The translations under genes and the position numbers were made by a program. Positions 37,936-48,556 of a stretch of DNA of 64,000 nucleotides are shown here, in pieces; within the stretch, counting starts at the first letter, position 1; the number at the start of each line of letters is the position of its first letter. The stretch covers positions 1-64,000 of the forward strand of contig JADKHS010000034.1 in assembly GCA_016721605.1 (NCBI GenBank), given 5' to 3'. Under the pieces are notes generated by a model, which was given only the letters and a program-made list of their open reading frames with translations, was not told where the DNA came from and searched no databases. This DNA comes from Nitrosomonadales bacterium. Lineage in GTDB: Bacteria; Pseudomonadota; Gammaproteobacteria; Burkholderiales; Gallionellaceae.

Positions 37936-39290
37936 TTATTTTACCTTGAGGCGTTCGGCTAACTTGTGTTCCAGATAATGAATGCTGGTGCCGCCCCGTA
38001 AAAAAGCAGCATCTAACATCAATTCCTGATGCAGTGGGATGTTAGTCTCGATACCTTCTACCGCCATTTCAGATAAGGCAGTACGCATGCGGGCTATCGC
38101 CTGTTGGCGGTTGTCACCATATGCGATGATCTTGCCGATCATGGAATCATAATGCGGCGGCACGAAGTAATTGGCGTACACATGCGAATCCACGCGGATA
38201 CCAGGACCACCAGGAGTATGCCAAGTCGTAATGCGGCCGGCCGAAGGCGTGAACTTGTAGGGATGTTCAGCATTGATACGGCATTCGATGGCATGACCTT
38301 TGAGTGCTATATCATTTTGCTTGAAACTGAGTTTTTCACCGGCAGCGATACGAATCTGCTGTTGCACAATATCTATGCCAGTGATCATTTCACTGACCGG
38401 ATGCTCTACCTGTATGCGAGTATTCATTTCGATGAAGAAAAACTCATCGTTTTCATACAGAAACTCAAAAGTCCCTGCGCCACGATAGCCAATCTTGCGG
38501 CAAGCTGCCGCGCAGCGCTCACCAATTTTATTACGAAGACGAGTATTAAGCAGCGGTGCTGGCGCTTCCTCAAGAATTTTCTGGTGACGGCGTTGCATGG
38601 AGCAATCACGCTCGCCTAAATATACCGCATTGCCATAAGAATCAGCCAACACTTGAAATTCGATGTGGCGCGGATTCTGCAAAAATTTTTCCATATACAC
38701 CACAGGATTATTAAATGCCGCCTGCGCCTCACTACGCGTCATAGTCACGGCATTGAGCAAAGCGGCTTCGGTATGCACCACACGCATGCCGCGCCCACCC
38801 CACCTCCAGCGGCCTTTATAATGACTGGGTAACCAATACTGCGTGCAATCTTTGTAATTTCGGCTGGACTGTCTGGCAATGCGCCATCCACGCCCGGCAC
38901 ACAAGGAATCCCCGCTTTTTTCATTGCGTTTTTGGCGGACACTTTGTCGCCCATTAAACGAATGGTTTCCGGCCGTGGACCAATAAATACAAACCCACTT
39001 TTTTCCACACGCTCGGCGAAATCAGCATTTTCAGACAAAAAACCATAGCCAGGATGGATGGCCTGTGCATCTGTAACTTCCGCCGCGCTAATAATAGATG
39101 GGATGTGCAGATAGCTTTGTGACGAGGAAGCCGAACCAATACACACTGACTCATCGGCCAGTTTGACATACTTGGCATCTGCGTCAGCTTCGGAATGGAC
39201 TGCTACGGATTTAATGCCCATCTCACGACACGCACGCTGAATCCTTAAGGCAATCTCGCCTCGATTTGCGATGAGAATTTTTTCAAACAT
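37936..39290 (-). CDS. accC: acetyl-CoA carboxylase biotin carboxylase subunit, frameshifted
   Basis: Carboxylates biotin on AccB with ATP and bicarbonate, the first committed step of fatty-acid synthesis. Two frames join near 38800: the first ends IGYPVIIKAAGGG, the second resumes GRGMRVVHTEAALLNAV. One G is missing from the Gly-rich loop codons (GGGGGRGM expected). Family motifs: MFEKILIANRGEIALRIQRA, HPGYGFLSENADFAE, ERDCSMQRRHQKILEEAPAP, FIEMNTRIQVEHPVSEMITG and KIIAYGDNRQQAI. Since this gene is essential, an assembly error is likely. It is part of the aroQ-accB-accC-prmA run. Confidence 0.93.
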
Positions 39291-39293
39291 TAT

Positions 39294-39737
39294 TTAATTG
39301 ATGATAAAAAGAGGTTGGCCATATTCTACTGGCTGGCCGCTCTCAACCAGAATTGTGCTAATGATACCGCTTTGATCAGCTTCGATTTCGTTAAGCAACT
39401 TCATTGCCTCAATGATACAGAGGGTGTCGCCCACGCTCACGCTTTGGCCTACCTCCACAAAGGGTTTGGCGCCTGGGGAGGGGCTGCGGTAAAAACTACC
39501 GACCATCGGCGACTTCACTACATGGCCATCCGGTGCTGCAGGTTCGGCTGGCTCCGCAGGCACATCCGCCAGCTGCGGGGCAAGCGTGGTCATATGCTGC
39601 GGTGTAGTATAAACATGCTGCACCGCAGCACCGGAGCGAACAATGCGCACGCGTTCTTCGCCTTCACTGATTTCCAGCTCGGCAATACCGGAACCTTCAA
39701 CCAGCTCAATCAATGTCTTAAGCTTACGTAAATCCAT
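39294..39737 (-). CDS. accB: acetyl-CoA carboxylase biotin carboxyl carrier protein
   Basis: A 147-residue carrier. The C-terminal biotinyl domain has the target Lys in CIIEAMKLLNEIEAD. The N-terminal region MDLRKLKTLIELVEGSGIAE is the AccB dimer/interaction segment, joined by an Ala/Pro-rich linker. The start has TAGGAG upstream, inside the aroQ stop region, so translation is closely linked. accC starts four bases downstream. Confidence 0.96.
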   Translation of the reverse strand: MDLRKLKTLIELVEGSGIAELEISEGEERVRIVRSGAAVQHVYTTPQHMTTLAPQLADVPAEPAEPAAPDGHVVKSPMVGSFYRSPSPGAKPFVEVGQSVSVGDTLCIIEAMKLLNEIEADQSGIISTILVESGQPVEYGQPLFIIN

Positions 39738-39739
39738 AA

Positions 39740-40182
39740 TTAGCTCCTAACAGAATACTGCAGCGCGTACTGCACTGCGAGTTCATAACCGGTTGCACCC
39801 AAGCCGCTAATAACACCGATCGCGAGATCAGAGAAATATGATTCTTTGCGGAACGGTTCACGTGCAAACACATTGGAAAGATGGACTTCAATAAAGGGAT
39901 AGCCACCGCCGTTAATGCATCACGTAAAGCCACACTGGTATGCGTAAACGCAGCAGGATTAATGACAATAAAATTAACGCCATCCTGGCGCGCCAAATGT
40001 ATTCGATCTATCAAAGCGGATTCAGAATTACTCTGGAAATGCAACAAATTTGCGCCTTGCATACGCGCAAAATGCTGCAATTTGTTATTAATTTCGTCTA
40101 ACGTGACATGGCCATACACACTTGGCTCGCGGCTACCGAGCAAGTTCAAATTAGGGCCATGTAGAACCAGAATGGTGTTCAT
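39740..40182 (-). CDS. aroQ: type II 3-dehydroquinate dehydratase, frameshifted
   Basis: Shikimate pathway enzyme. LVLHGPNLNLLGSREPSVYG (catalytic Tyr), FQSNSESALIDRIHLA and FIVINPAAFTHTSVALRDAL match the family. After ALTAVAIP the frame slips by one base near 39898. The true C-terminus continues in the next frame (FIEVHLSNVFAREPFRKESY, GVISGLGATGYELAVQYAL) and ends with TAA at 39740-39742, within the accB ribosome-binding site. Start MNTILVLHGPN at 40182 is the family start. Confidence 0.92.
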
Positions 40183-40245
40183 AAGCGCAGTTTGCCGCAA
40201 ATTAGGGCAATTTGTCTATTCTTTAGCAGAAATTGAACGAAACAG

Positions 40246-40659
40246 TTATGCGAGACGTTCTTCTTGCAAACGTTTACGCAATTCCTCAACGGTGAGGATA
40301 GGGGGGATAAAACTTCCTCGCAATGCGAGTAAATCTTTTTCAACGCTCACCAAAGCATCTACCTTGGCTTTATGGGCTACCGCCAAAAACACTTGGCTAA
40401 ATATACCATGCGATGGCATCCAACTGGATATGGAAGCCGTTTCACAGTACGGAAAAAAATCCTCCAGCAATAAGTCCTGTTCAGCGATCGACAGATTAAA
40501 TTTTGGGTAATTCAATGAACCAAATAAATCTTCTTTTGTTGCGCTACTAATTACCGGACGGATAGATTTCGCCTGCCAAGCATTTTTCAGCCACGCCAAA
40601 TTCCCGTTGGCGAACAACAATGCAGAGAGTATTACATGGGTATCGAGAACAACGCGCAT
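40246..40659 (-). CDS. PIN-domain toxin (COG1569-like)
   Basis: A 137-residue PIN protein from ATG 40659. The first acidic residue is in MRVVLDTHVILSALLF; further conserved acids lie in SATKEDLFGSLNYP and KVDALVSVEKDLLAL. Relatives are metal-dependent RNases of toxin-antitoxin pairs. The gene directly follows its presumed antitoxin (stop at 40661). The start at 40698 would overlap the antitoxin and is less likely. Confidence 0.82.
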   Translation of the reverse strand: MRVVLDTHVILSALLFANGNLAWLKNAWQAKSIRPVISSATKEDLFGSLNYPKFNLSIAEQDLLLEDFFPYCETASISSWMPSHGIFSQVFLAVAHKAKVDALVSVEKDLLALRGSFIPPILTVEELRKRLQEERLA

Positions 40660-40660
40660 A

Positions 40661-40891
40661 CTATTCTTCTTTAGGTCGGCGTGCCCAAGCACAAGCATCT
40701 GCTATATCTTTTTCAAAGATACCTAATGCAATCAATTTGTCACGAACGGCATCAGCAGTTCGAACCAAATCTGGTGTCAAAATGATAGCAGCCCTATCAA
40801 TTTCAACATCGGAACATCCAGCGACCTCCATTTGGGAAGCAGTTTCGTCCGGCAACGTGATCTGTTTGTTTGGAGTTGTCTTAAGGCACAT
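40661..40891 (-). CDS. antitoxin partner of the PIN toxin
   Basis: A 76-residue protein ending one base before the toxin start, as expected for a toxin-antitoxin operon. No clear MazE or ribbon-helix-helix signature was recognised; the assignment is from size and position. The N-terminus is KTTPNKQITLPDETASQMEV and the end CAWARRPKEE. Confidence 0.65.
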   Translation of the reverse strand: MCLKTTPNKQITLPDETASQMEVAGCSDVEIDRAAIILTPDLVRTADAVRDKLIALGIFEKDIADACAWARRPKEE

Positions 40892-41341
40892 GACGACTAA
40901 TTATTTAGGGTAAGCATAGGTAAATACAGCAAAATTTTACCTGAGAAAACAAACGTACGCAAGTTTAAACCATTGCCCAACTAATGGTGTGGCGGACTTT
41001 GCTGGCCTTAGCTGTCATATTAAAAGTGGCTGGATTTAGCTGAGCAACAATTAATCATTTAGTTCGTGCGCATGATACACACAACAACACGTCCGGGCGG
41101 TGAATATCAAACAATTACCGAAACTGATACCGTCCAAATGCAGAGCGAATCACTCAATAAAAAATACGGTTTCCCCCTAACAAAATTTAAACACAAATTA
41201 TTGAATTAATTTAATTAATTTAACAACTATTTTTCTTCAGTTGCCCTAAACAGGGCAGTGCGGCATAATTGCTAATTATTTGTTACAGAAATAATTTATT
41301 TATTCTTAAAATTCGAAAGATGTTCAGGAGGTTAGTGAAAG
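40892..41341. other. 450-bp AT-rich intergenic region upstream of tkt
   Basis: Divergent promoter region of the toxin-antitoxin genes and tkt. Contains a small hairpin TGCCCT-AAAC-AGGGCA at 41242-41257 and an AT-rich tract (AATTAATTTAATTAATTTAA, near 41201-41222). AGGAGG at about 41326-41331 serves tkt. No gene seen. Confidence 0.5.
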
Positions 41342-43357
41342 ATGGCTGCGGCGCGTAAAGTACACCCCCCCAAGTTTAACGACATAACTGGAGCGATCCG
41401 CGCTTTGGCAATGGATGCGGTTCAAAAAGCAAACTCTGGCCATCCTGGCGCTCCAATGGGCATGGCAGAAATCGCTGAAGCGCTGTGGATTCACCACCTG
41501 CGCCACAATCCGGCTAACCCTAAATGGGCTGACCGTGACCGTTTCGTATTTTCCAACGGTCATGGCTCAATGCTGATCTATGCCTTGCTGCATTTGACCG
41601 GTTACGACTTGCCAATTGATGAGTTGAAGCGCTTTCGCCAACTACACTCCCAGACTCCAGGTCATCCTGAATATGGCTACACCGCTGGTGTCGAAACGAC
41701 TACAGGCCCGCTAGGTCAAGGCATTACCAATGCGGTGGGTTTTGCCCTGGCGGAAAAAATGCTGGCAAATGAATTTAATCGTCCCGGCCACGAAATCGTT
41801 AACCACCATACTTATGTTTTCCTCGGCGACGGCTGCATGATGGAAGGCATTTCGCATGAATCCTGCGCATTGGCCGGTACATGGGGATTAGGCAAGCTGA
41901 TCGCCTTTTGGGACGACAATGGTATTTCCATTGATGGACATGTTGAAGCCTGGTTTACCGACGATACCGCCAAACGCTTCGAGTCTTATGGTTGGCATGT
42001 AATCGCCAATGTGGAAGGCCATGATCCCGAAGCAGTAGACCATGCCATCAAGGCCGCCAAGGAAGTTACCGACAAGCCCACACTGATCTGCTGCAAGACC
42101 ATCATCGGCGCGGGTTCCCCAAACAAGGCCGGTACGCATGACGTGCATGGCGCTGCATTGGGCGATGCGGAAATCGCCGCTACGCGCGAATACATAGGCT
42201 GGAAATATCCTCCGTTCGAAATTCCAGCGCACGTTTATCAAGCATGGAATGCGCGTACTAAAGGCGAGGGTTTGGAAAAATTGTGGGACAATAAATTTGC
42301 AGAATACCGCAAGGCTTTCCCCCAAGAAGCGGCTGAGTTTGAGCGTCGCATGAAGGGTGATTTGCCAGCGGACTGGACGCAACATGCTGCGAATTTGATC
42401 GCCAAGACCAATGAGAAGGCAGAAACCATTGCCTCGCGCAAGGCGTCGCAGAATGCGATTAACGGTCTGGTGCCGGCACTACCTGAGTTTCTTGGCGGTT
42501 CAGCGGATCTTACCGGTTCGAATTTGACTAATTGGACGGGCGCCAAGCACGTCCATGGAAAAACGACAGGTAACTATATTAGTTACGGAGTTCGCGAATT
42601 TGGCATGTCAGCCATCATGAATGGCGTGGCGTTGCATGGCGGTTTGCTACCATTTGGCGGCACTTTCCTGATGTTCTCTGAATATGCACGCAATGCACTG
42701 CGCATGGCTGCGCTGATGAAACAACGCGTGATTTTCGTGTACACGCATGACTCCATCGGTCTGGGCGAAGATGGGCCAACTCATCAACCCGTGGAACAAA
42801 CCGCCACGCTACGCTATATTCCAAATATGGACGTTTGGCGCCCTTGTGATACTGTGGAATCTGCCGTGTCATGGGTTGCAGCGGTCGAGCGCAAAACGGG
42901 CCCGAGTAGCCTTATCTTCAGCCGGCAAAATTTGGCATTCCAAAAGCGCGACGAAGCTCAAATCGCCAACATTCGCAAAGGTGGCTATGTGTTATCGGAA
43001 GCCGCCAATGGCAAGCCACAAGCGCTCATTATCGCGACTGGTTCCGAGGTAGGTCTGGCAATGGACGCACAAAAAGCTTTGGCCCAAGATGGCATTAGTG
43101 TACGAGTAGTTTCCATGCCTTCAACCAATGTATTTGATCGTCAAGATCAGACATACAAGGACAGCGTGTTACCGAAGGGCAGTAAGCGCGTAGCTGTCGA
43201 AGCTGGTATAACGGATTTTTGGTACAAATATGTTGGTTTGGACGGCGCGGTAATTGGCATGGATACTTTTGGCGAATCTGCTCCAGCAGGTGAATTGTTT
43301 AAACACTTCGGCTTTACCATAGAGAATGTGGTAAAAGCCGTGAAAAACATACTTTAA
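41342..43357 (+). CDS. tkt: transketolase
   Basis: A 671-residue thiamine-diphosphate enzyme of the Calvin and pentose phosphate cycles. N-terminal motifs: DAVQKANSGHPGAPMGMAEI, GPLGQGITNAVGFAL and the ThDP/Mg loop FLGDGCMMEGISHE. Middle domain: FGGTFLMFSEYARNALRMAA and THDSIGLGEDGPTHQPVEQT. C-terminal domain: IIATGSEVGLAMDAQ. Length is normal and the frame intact. The initiation region has AGGAGG. First of five consecutive genes of triose/sugar-phosphate metabolism. Confidence 0.97.
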   Translation: MAAARKVHPPKFNDITGAIRALAMDAVQKANSGHPGAPMGMAEIAEALWIHHLRHNPANPKWADRDRFVFSNGHGSMLIYALLHLTGYDLPIDELKRFRQLHSQTPGHPEYGYTAGVETTTGPLGQGITNAVGFALAEKMLANEFNRPGHEIVNHHTYVFLGDGCMMEGISHESCALAGTWGLGKLIAFWDDNGISIDGHVEAWFTDDTAKRFESYGWHVIANVEGHDPEAVDHAIKAAKEVTDKPTLICCKTIIGAGSPNKAGTHDVHGAALGDAEIAATREYIGWKYPPFEIPAHVYQAWNARTKGEGLEKLWDNKFAEYRKAFPQEAAEFERRMKGDLPADWTQHAANLIAKTNEKAETIASRKASQNAINGLVPALPEFLGGSADLTGSNLTNWTGAKHVHGKTTGNYISYGVREFGMSAIMNGVALHGGLLPFGGTFLMFSEYARNALRMAALMKQRVIFVYTHDSIGLGEDGPTHQPVEQTATLRYIPNMDVWRPCDTVESAVSWVAAVERKTGPSSLIFSRQNLAFQKRDEAQIANIRKGGYVLSEAANGKPQALIIATGSEVGLAMDAQKALAQDGISVRVVSMPSTNVFDRQDQTYKDSVLPKGSKRVAVEAGITDFWYKYVGLDGAVIGMDTFGESAPAGELFKHFGFTIENVVKAVKNIL

Positions 43358-43712
43358 ATTTCTGGTAACGATTCAGCCAAATCCTTAAAACGCAAACAGT
43401 GTCTATCATGATTTTACTGCGATGATCACATAAGGCCATATCAAGTCAGCTTTAGTGTTGAGATGGTGCGCAGCTAAGCAAACATCGGGGTTCACCTACC
43501 GCTAACTCCCGTCAAAGTGGACACCAGCGTTGCAACGGTAGGGGTCGGCGGCACAACTTCTTTACAGTTGCCCTATCGACCAAATTACCTGTGGCGGAGC
43601 ATGTAAAGATGCTGGAAGTTAAAATATTGATTAGTGTAGCTACAACATCAGAACAGTATCGAGAAATTTATCTGAATAGTTACAATTTTAGTTATAAAAC
43701 CAGGAGAGAAGC
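43358..43712. other. 355-bp intergenic region between tkt and gap
   Basis: No gene, RNA or strong hairpin was recognised; AGGAGAG at about 43702 serves gap. Confidence 0.4.
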
Positions 43713-44712
43713 ATGACAATTAAAGTTGGTATCAATGGGTTTGGTCGAATTGGCCGCATGGTGTTCCGCGCGGCCGTGAAAAATTTCCAGGACATCGAGA
43801 TCGTAGGCATTAACGACTTGCTTGAACCCGACTACTTGGCTTACATGTTGAGCTACGACTCCGTGCATGGCCGCTTTGATGGCACCATTTCCATTGAAGG
43901 CAATACCTTGGTCGTCAACGGTAAAAAGATCCGCCTGACTGCCATCAAAGATCCCGCTGAACTGAAATGGAATGAAGTGGGCGCTGATATAGTTATCGAG
44001 TCTACCGGTCTTTTTCTCACTAAGAAACCTGTGAAAAACACATTGCTGCTGGCGCCAAGAAAGTCATCATGTCTGCGCCATCCAAGGATGACACGCCTAT
44101 GTTTGTGTACGCGGTGTGAACGACAAGACCTATGCTAACCAAACGATCATCTCCAACGCTTCCTGCACTACGAATTGCCTCGCCCCTGTTGCCAAGGTGC
44201 TAAATGACACCTGGGGCATCAAGCGCGGACTCATGACCACCATACACGCCGCCACCGCCACCCAGAAGACTGTGGATAGCCCGTCTAACAAGGATTGGCG
44301 TGGTGGTCGCGGTATTCTCGAAAACATCATTCCGTCTTCGACTGGTGCAGCCAAGGCCGTTGGCGTGGTTATTCCCGAACTAAATAAAAAACTTACCGGT
44401 ATGGCGTTCCGTGTACCCACCTCTGACGTATCCGTAGTTGATCTCACCGTGGAACTGGATAAGGCTGCGACCTACGCCGATATCTGCGCCGCCATGAAGA
44501 CCGCATCCGAGGGTTCAATGAAGGGCATACTTGGCTATACTGGTGCAAAAGTGGTCTCTACCGACTTCCGGGGCGAGAGTTGCACTTCTGTTTTCGACGC
44601 AGAGGCGGGTATGTCTTTGGACGGTACCTTCGTTAAGGTCGTCTCTTGGTACGATAACGAATGGGGCTACTCCAGCAAGGTTCTGGAAATGGTTCGCGTT
44701 ATAGCTAAATAA
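43713..44712 (+). CDS. gap: glyceraldehyde-3-phosphate dehydrogenase, frameshifted
   Basis: NAD(P)-binding start KVGINGFGRIGRMVFRAAVK, then DSVHGRFDGTIS. After VIESTGLFLTK the frame slips (expected ETCEKHIAAGAKKVIMSAP is readable with one G restored near 44026) and slips again near 44112 (MFVYGVNDKTYANQ). The catalytic Cys is in SNASCTTNCLAPVAKVL and the active-site His region in TTIHAATATQKTVD. The C-terminal SWYDNEWGYSSKVLEMV is normal. With two repairs the protein is about 331 residues. Works in glycolysis/gluconeogenesis or the Calvin cycle. A terminator follows. Confidence 0.93.
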
Positions 44713-44723
44713 ATTATGCATAC

Positions 44724-44750
44724 AAGGTGAGGAGTTCCCTCACCTTTTTG
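44724..44750 (+). terminator. intrinsic terminator after gap
   Basis: AAGGTGAGG and CCTCACCTT pair around a five-base loop and are followed by TTTTT, starting 12 bases after the gap stop. Confidence 0.85.
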
Positions 44751-44784
44751 CATTTCTTCTTATCGTTTCACCTCGAATGGTTAA

Positions 44785-45812
44785 TTGGAGAAAGAATTGT
44801 CCGTAATCAAAATGACTGATTTGGATCTCAAGGGCAAACGTGTCCTGATCCGCGAAGACTTGAATGTTCCCCAAGCCGATGACGGCACTATAACCGATGA
44901 TACCCGCATCCGGGCAAGCATGCCTACCGTCCAGCACGCCGTGAAAGCAGGTGCCAAAGTAATGTTGATGTCCCACCTCGGTCGTCCTGAAGAAGGTATA
45001 TATTCCGAAGCTGATTCCCTAAAACCTATAGCCAAGCGTTTGTCTGATTTATTGGGTCAAGAGATACGGGTAATTAAAGATTGGCTGGACGGCGGCTTAA
45101 CCATCGCCGATGGCGAAGTTGTACTATTTGAAAACGTACGCTTCAATAAAGGTGAAGGCAAAAATAACGACGAGCTATCTCAAAAAATGGCTAAGCTGTG
45201 TGATATCTATGCGATGGATGCATTCGGTACCGCGCATCGCGCGCAGGCTTCCACCCACGGTGTGGCGAAGTATGCGCCAGTGGCATGCGCTGGCCCATTA
45301 CTGGCAGCAGAACTGGAAGCATTAGGCAAGGCATTGAAAAGCCCGGCTCACCCACTGATCGCTATCGTCGGCGGTTCTAAAGTTTCAACCAAGTTGACCG
45401 TATTGGAATCGTTGTCCCACATCGTTGATCAATTGATCGTCGGTGGCGGCATTGCGTGGTGAAGAAAGTGGCTGATATCACCGACGATGATATGATTTTT
45501 GATATTGGTCCCGAAACTGCCCAGACTTATGCAGCCTATCTGAAGAACGCCGCAACCATCGTATGGAATGGCCCAGTAGGCGTATTTGAATTTGACCAAT
45601 TTGGCGCTGGCACCAAAACGCTCGGCATGGCGATTGCGGAAAGTCCCGCATTTTCTATCGCCGGCGGTGGGGATACACTGGCGGCGATTGCCAAATACAA
45701 GATCAGCGATCAAGTAAGCTATATTTCCACGGGCGGCGGTGCATTTCTAGAATTCCTCGAAGGCAAAAAATTGCCAGCGGTAGAAATTCTTGAGCAACGT
45801 GCGGCGAAGTAA
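44785..45812 (+). CDS. pgk: phosphoglycerate kinase with internal deletion and frameshift
   Basis: N-terminal domain: DLKGKRVLIREDLNVPQ, KVMLMSHLGRPEEG and VLFENVRFNKGEGKN. Then the hinge IAIVGGSKVSTKLTVLESL and QLIVGGGIA. At about 45455 the sequence jumps directly to VKKVADITDDDMIFDIGPET in another frame. The expected segment starting NTF and carrying KDL- and PTD-type motifs, roughly 55-60 residues, is absent. The end is normal (IVWNGPVGVFEFDQFG, TGGGAFLEFLEGKKLPAVEI). The missing piece belongs to the nucleotide-binding domain, so the gene as written cannot encode an active enzyme. Start: MTDLDLKGKR at 44812 or the upstream in-frame start at 44785. Confidence 0.9.
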
Positions 45813-45827
45813 ATAAGACGAGAAATT

Positions 45828-47266
45828 ATGTTACGCAGAACCAAGATTGTTGCCACCCTGGGACCAGCCTCCAGCGACCAGAAAGTACTGGAAAAAATGA
45901 TACTTGCTGGTGTGGATGTGGTGCGCATGAATTTTTCCCATGGCACAGCGCAAGATCACGTGGCGCGTGTTGAAAAAGTGCGCGCTGCAGCGGCTGCATG
46001 TGGCCGTATTATAGGGATTCTTGCCGACCTGCAAGGCCCAAAAATTCGTGTAGGAAAAATTGAAAATGACAAAATCATTCTCAATCAAGGGGATACTTTT
46101 ATCCTGGATGCGGAATGGACCGGCCTCGGCAATCAAGAACGAGTTGGTCTTGACTACAAGAACTTACCTAAGGATGTCAGTAAAGGTTCGGTGCTATTGC
46201 TGAATGATGGGATGCTGGAATTTGATGTCACCGAAGTCAAGGGCGCGCAAATTATCTGCAAAGTCGTGTGCGGCGGCGTGCTATCCAACAACAAAGGCAT
46301 CAATCGCAAGGGCGGTGGTTTGACTGCGCCTGCACTTACCGATAAGGACAAGGAGGACATCAAGACCGCAGCCTTGATTAAAGCGGATTATCTGGCGATT
46401 TCCTTCCCGCGCTCGGCGAATGACATGAAATTGGCACGCAAATTGATGCATGCGGCTGGTGGCAAAAGTTTGTTAATGGCTAAAATTGAGCGTGCTGAAG
46501 CCATTGCCGTGCTGGACGAAATTATTGATGCATCCGACGCTATCATGGTGGCTCGAGGCGACCTTTCCGTGGAAGTGGGAGATGCAGCCGTACCAGGCTT
46601 GCAAAAACGCATGATCCGTATGGCGCGTGCCAAAAACAAGTTGGTTATAACTGCCACGCAGATGATGGAATCCATGATCACTAACCCGATTCCCACTCGT
46701 GCGGAAGTATCGGACGTAGCAAATGCAGTGCTGGACGGCACCGATGCAGTAATGCTGTCGGCAGAAACCGCTGTGGGCGATTATCCCATCGAAACCATCA
46801 AATCCATGGTGCGTATCTGTATTAACGCAGAAAGTGAGATGGAAGATATCGCCACCAGTCACCGACTGCTACAAACGAAATTCGCACGCATCGACCAGGC
46901 TATCGCCATGTCTGCGCTATATGCAGCTTCTCACTTACGATCAAAGCGATTGTGGCGCTGACCCAGTCCGGTTCGACTCCTCTGTGGATGTCCCGTATGA
47001 ATGCGAGAGTGCCGATCTTTGCGTTAACGCCAACTGAATCAACCTTAAGTAAAGTGACTCTATTCAGCGGAGTACATCCGATTGCGTTTAACACTACCTC
47101 AAAACTTCCTTCAGTAGAATTGCGCGCAGCGGAGGACGAACTGGTACGTTTGGGATTAGTACAAGACGGTGACATGATTGTAATGACAATAGGTGAAGCC
47201 GTTGGCAAGGCTGGCTATACCAATACTATGAAAATAGTCCGGGTAGGCGATCACCGTAAGCACTGA
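45828..47266 (+). CDS. pyk: pyruvate kinase, frameshifted
   Basis: Converts phosphoenolpyruvate and ADP to pyruvate and ATP. Motifs: RRTKIVATLGPASSDQKVLE, RMNFSHGTAQDHVARV, ILADLQGPKIRVGKI, SLLMAKIERAEAI, VARGDLSVEVGDAAVPGLQK and TATQMMESMITNPIPTRAEV. After ALYAASHL the frame slips near 46940; the next frame resumes IKAIVALTQSGSTPLWMSR and ends with the C-terminal domain (DMIVMTIGEAVGKAGYTNTM). Full length is about 479 residues. It follows pgk by 16 bases. Confidence 0.93.
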
Positions 47267-47360
47267 GGAGTTGAAGCACGGCTGAGTTTTCCCGTACACT
47301 CTGTCAGACCCGATTTTTGATTTTGTTTGATAACTTTTATAAATTCGCTAGGAGAAAAAA

Positions 47361-48425
47361 ATGGCTCTTGTTTCATTACGCCAGCTGCTGGATCATGCAG
47401 CCGAGAACGGATACGGCCTGCCCGCATTCAACGTCAATAATTTAGAACAGGTCAAGGCAATCATGGAGGCGGCGGATGAAACCAACAGCCCTGTGATTAT
47501 GCAAGGTTCTGCTGGTGCCCGCAAATATGCAGGCGAAGCATTCTTGCGCCACCTGATTCTCGCTGCTGTAGAAACTTATCCGCACATTCCAGTAGTCATG
47601 CACCAAGATCATGGAGCCTCCCCGGCTGTTTGTATCAACGCCATTCGTTCCGGATTCTCCAGCGTAATGATGGATGGTTCCCTGAAAGAAGATGCAAAAA
47701 CTCCGTCCTCTTATGAATACAACGTTGAAATAACAAGTAAAGTTGTCGATATTTCCCACGCGGTCGGTGTGTCCGTTGAAGGTGAGCTGGGTTGCTTAGG
47801 CTCACTTGAAACCGGCATGGGCGAACAAGAAGATGGGCAAGGTGCAGAAGGCAAACTAGATCACTCGCAACTACTTACCGATCCAGAAGAAGCAGCCGAT
47901 TTTGTCAGGAAAACTGGTGTAGATGCACTGGCGATAGCCATCGGCACCTCGCACGGCGCATACAAATTCACCCGCCCACCCACAGGTGACACTTTGGATA
48001 TTAAGCGCATCAAGGCGATCCACGCCCGCATCCCCAATACCCACTTGGTAATGCATGGGTCTTCTTCAGTACCGCAAGAATGGCTGAAAATCATTGACCA
48101 ATTTGGCGGCGACATGGGAGAAACCTATGGCGTACCAGTTTCGGAAATAGTCGAGGGTATCAAACATGGCGTGCGAAAAGTTAACATCGACACAGACCTG
48201 CGCATGGCATCTACAGGCGCGGTACGTCGTCACTTGGCACAAAACCCCAAAAATTTTGATCCACGTAAATTCTTGGCGGAATCGACCATAGCCATGAAAG
48301 AAATTTGCAAAGCACGTTATGAAGCCTTCGGTTCTGCTGGCCAAGCTTCGAAAATAAAAGCATTGTCACTGGATGCGATGGCCATCAGGTACATAAAAGG
48401 TGAACTTAAAGCTATCGTCAAATAA
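47361..48425 (+). CDS. fba: class II fructose-bisphosphate aldolase
   Basis: A 354-residue zinc aldolase, intact. Motifs: YGLPAFNVNNLEQVKAIMEA, VVMHQDHGASPAVCINAIRS (zinc His), SVEGELGCLGSLETGMGEQE, GTSHGAYKF and HLVMHGSSSVPQEWLKIIDQ, then VRKVNIDTDLRMASTGAVRR. The sequence follows the CbbA-type subgroup used in the Calvin cycle and gluconeogenesis. AGGAGAAAAAA precedes the start. A terminator follows. Confidence 0.96.
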   Translation: MALVSLRQLLDHAAENGYGLPAFNVNNLEQVKAIMEAADETNSPVIMQGSAGARKYAGEAFLRHLILAAVETYPHIPVVMHQDHGASPAVCINAIRSGFSSVMMDGSLKEDAKTPSSYEYNVEITSKVVDISHAVGVSVEGELGCLGSLETGMGEQEDGQGAEGKLDHSQLLTDPEEAADFVRKTGVDALAIAIGTSHGAYKFTRPPTGDTLDIKRIKAIHARIPNTHLVMHGSSSVPQEWLKIIDQFGGDMGETYGVPVSEIVEGIKHGVRKVNIDTDLRMASTGAVRRHLAQNPKNFDPRKFLAESTIAMKEICKARYEAFGSAGQASKIKALSLDAMAIRYIKGELKAIVK

Positions 48426-48443
48426 TTCAATGTAAATACAATT

Positions 48444-48469
48444 AAAAAGCGGTTTTCGAACCGCTTTTT
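48444..48469 (+). terminator. intrinsic terminator after fba
   Basis: AAAAAGCGGTT-TTCG-AACCGCTTTTT hairpin, 20 bases after the fba stop; ends the tkt-to-fba block. Confidence 0.9.
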
Positions 48470-48556
48470 CTTATCCCGAGAATTTTCTGTTTTTTTTTGA
48501 ACGCCCTCATTACATACCAAATTAATCTAACTAAACATATACAAGTGACACAAGTA

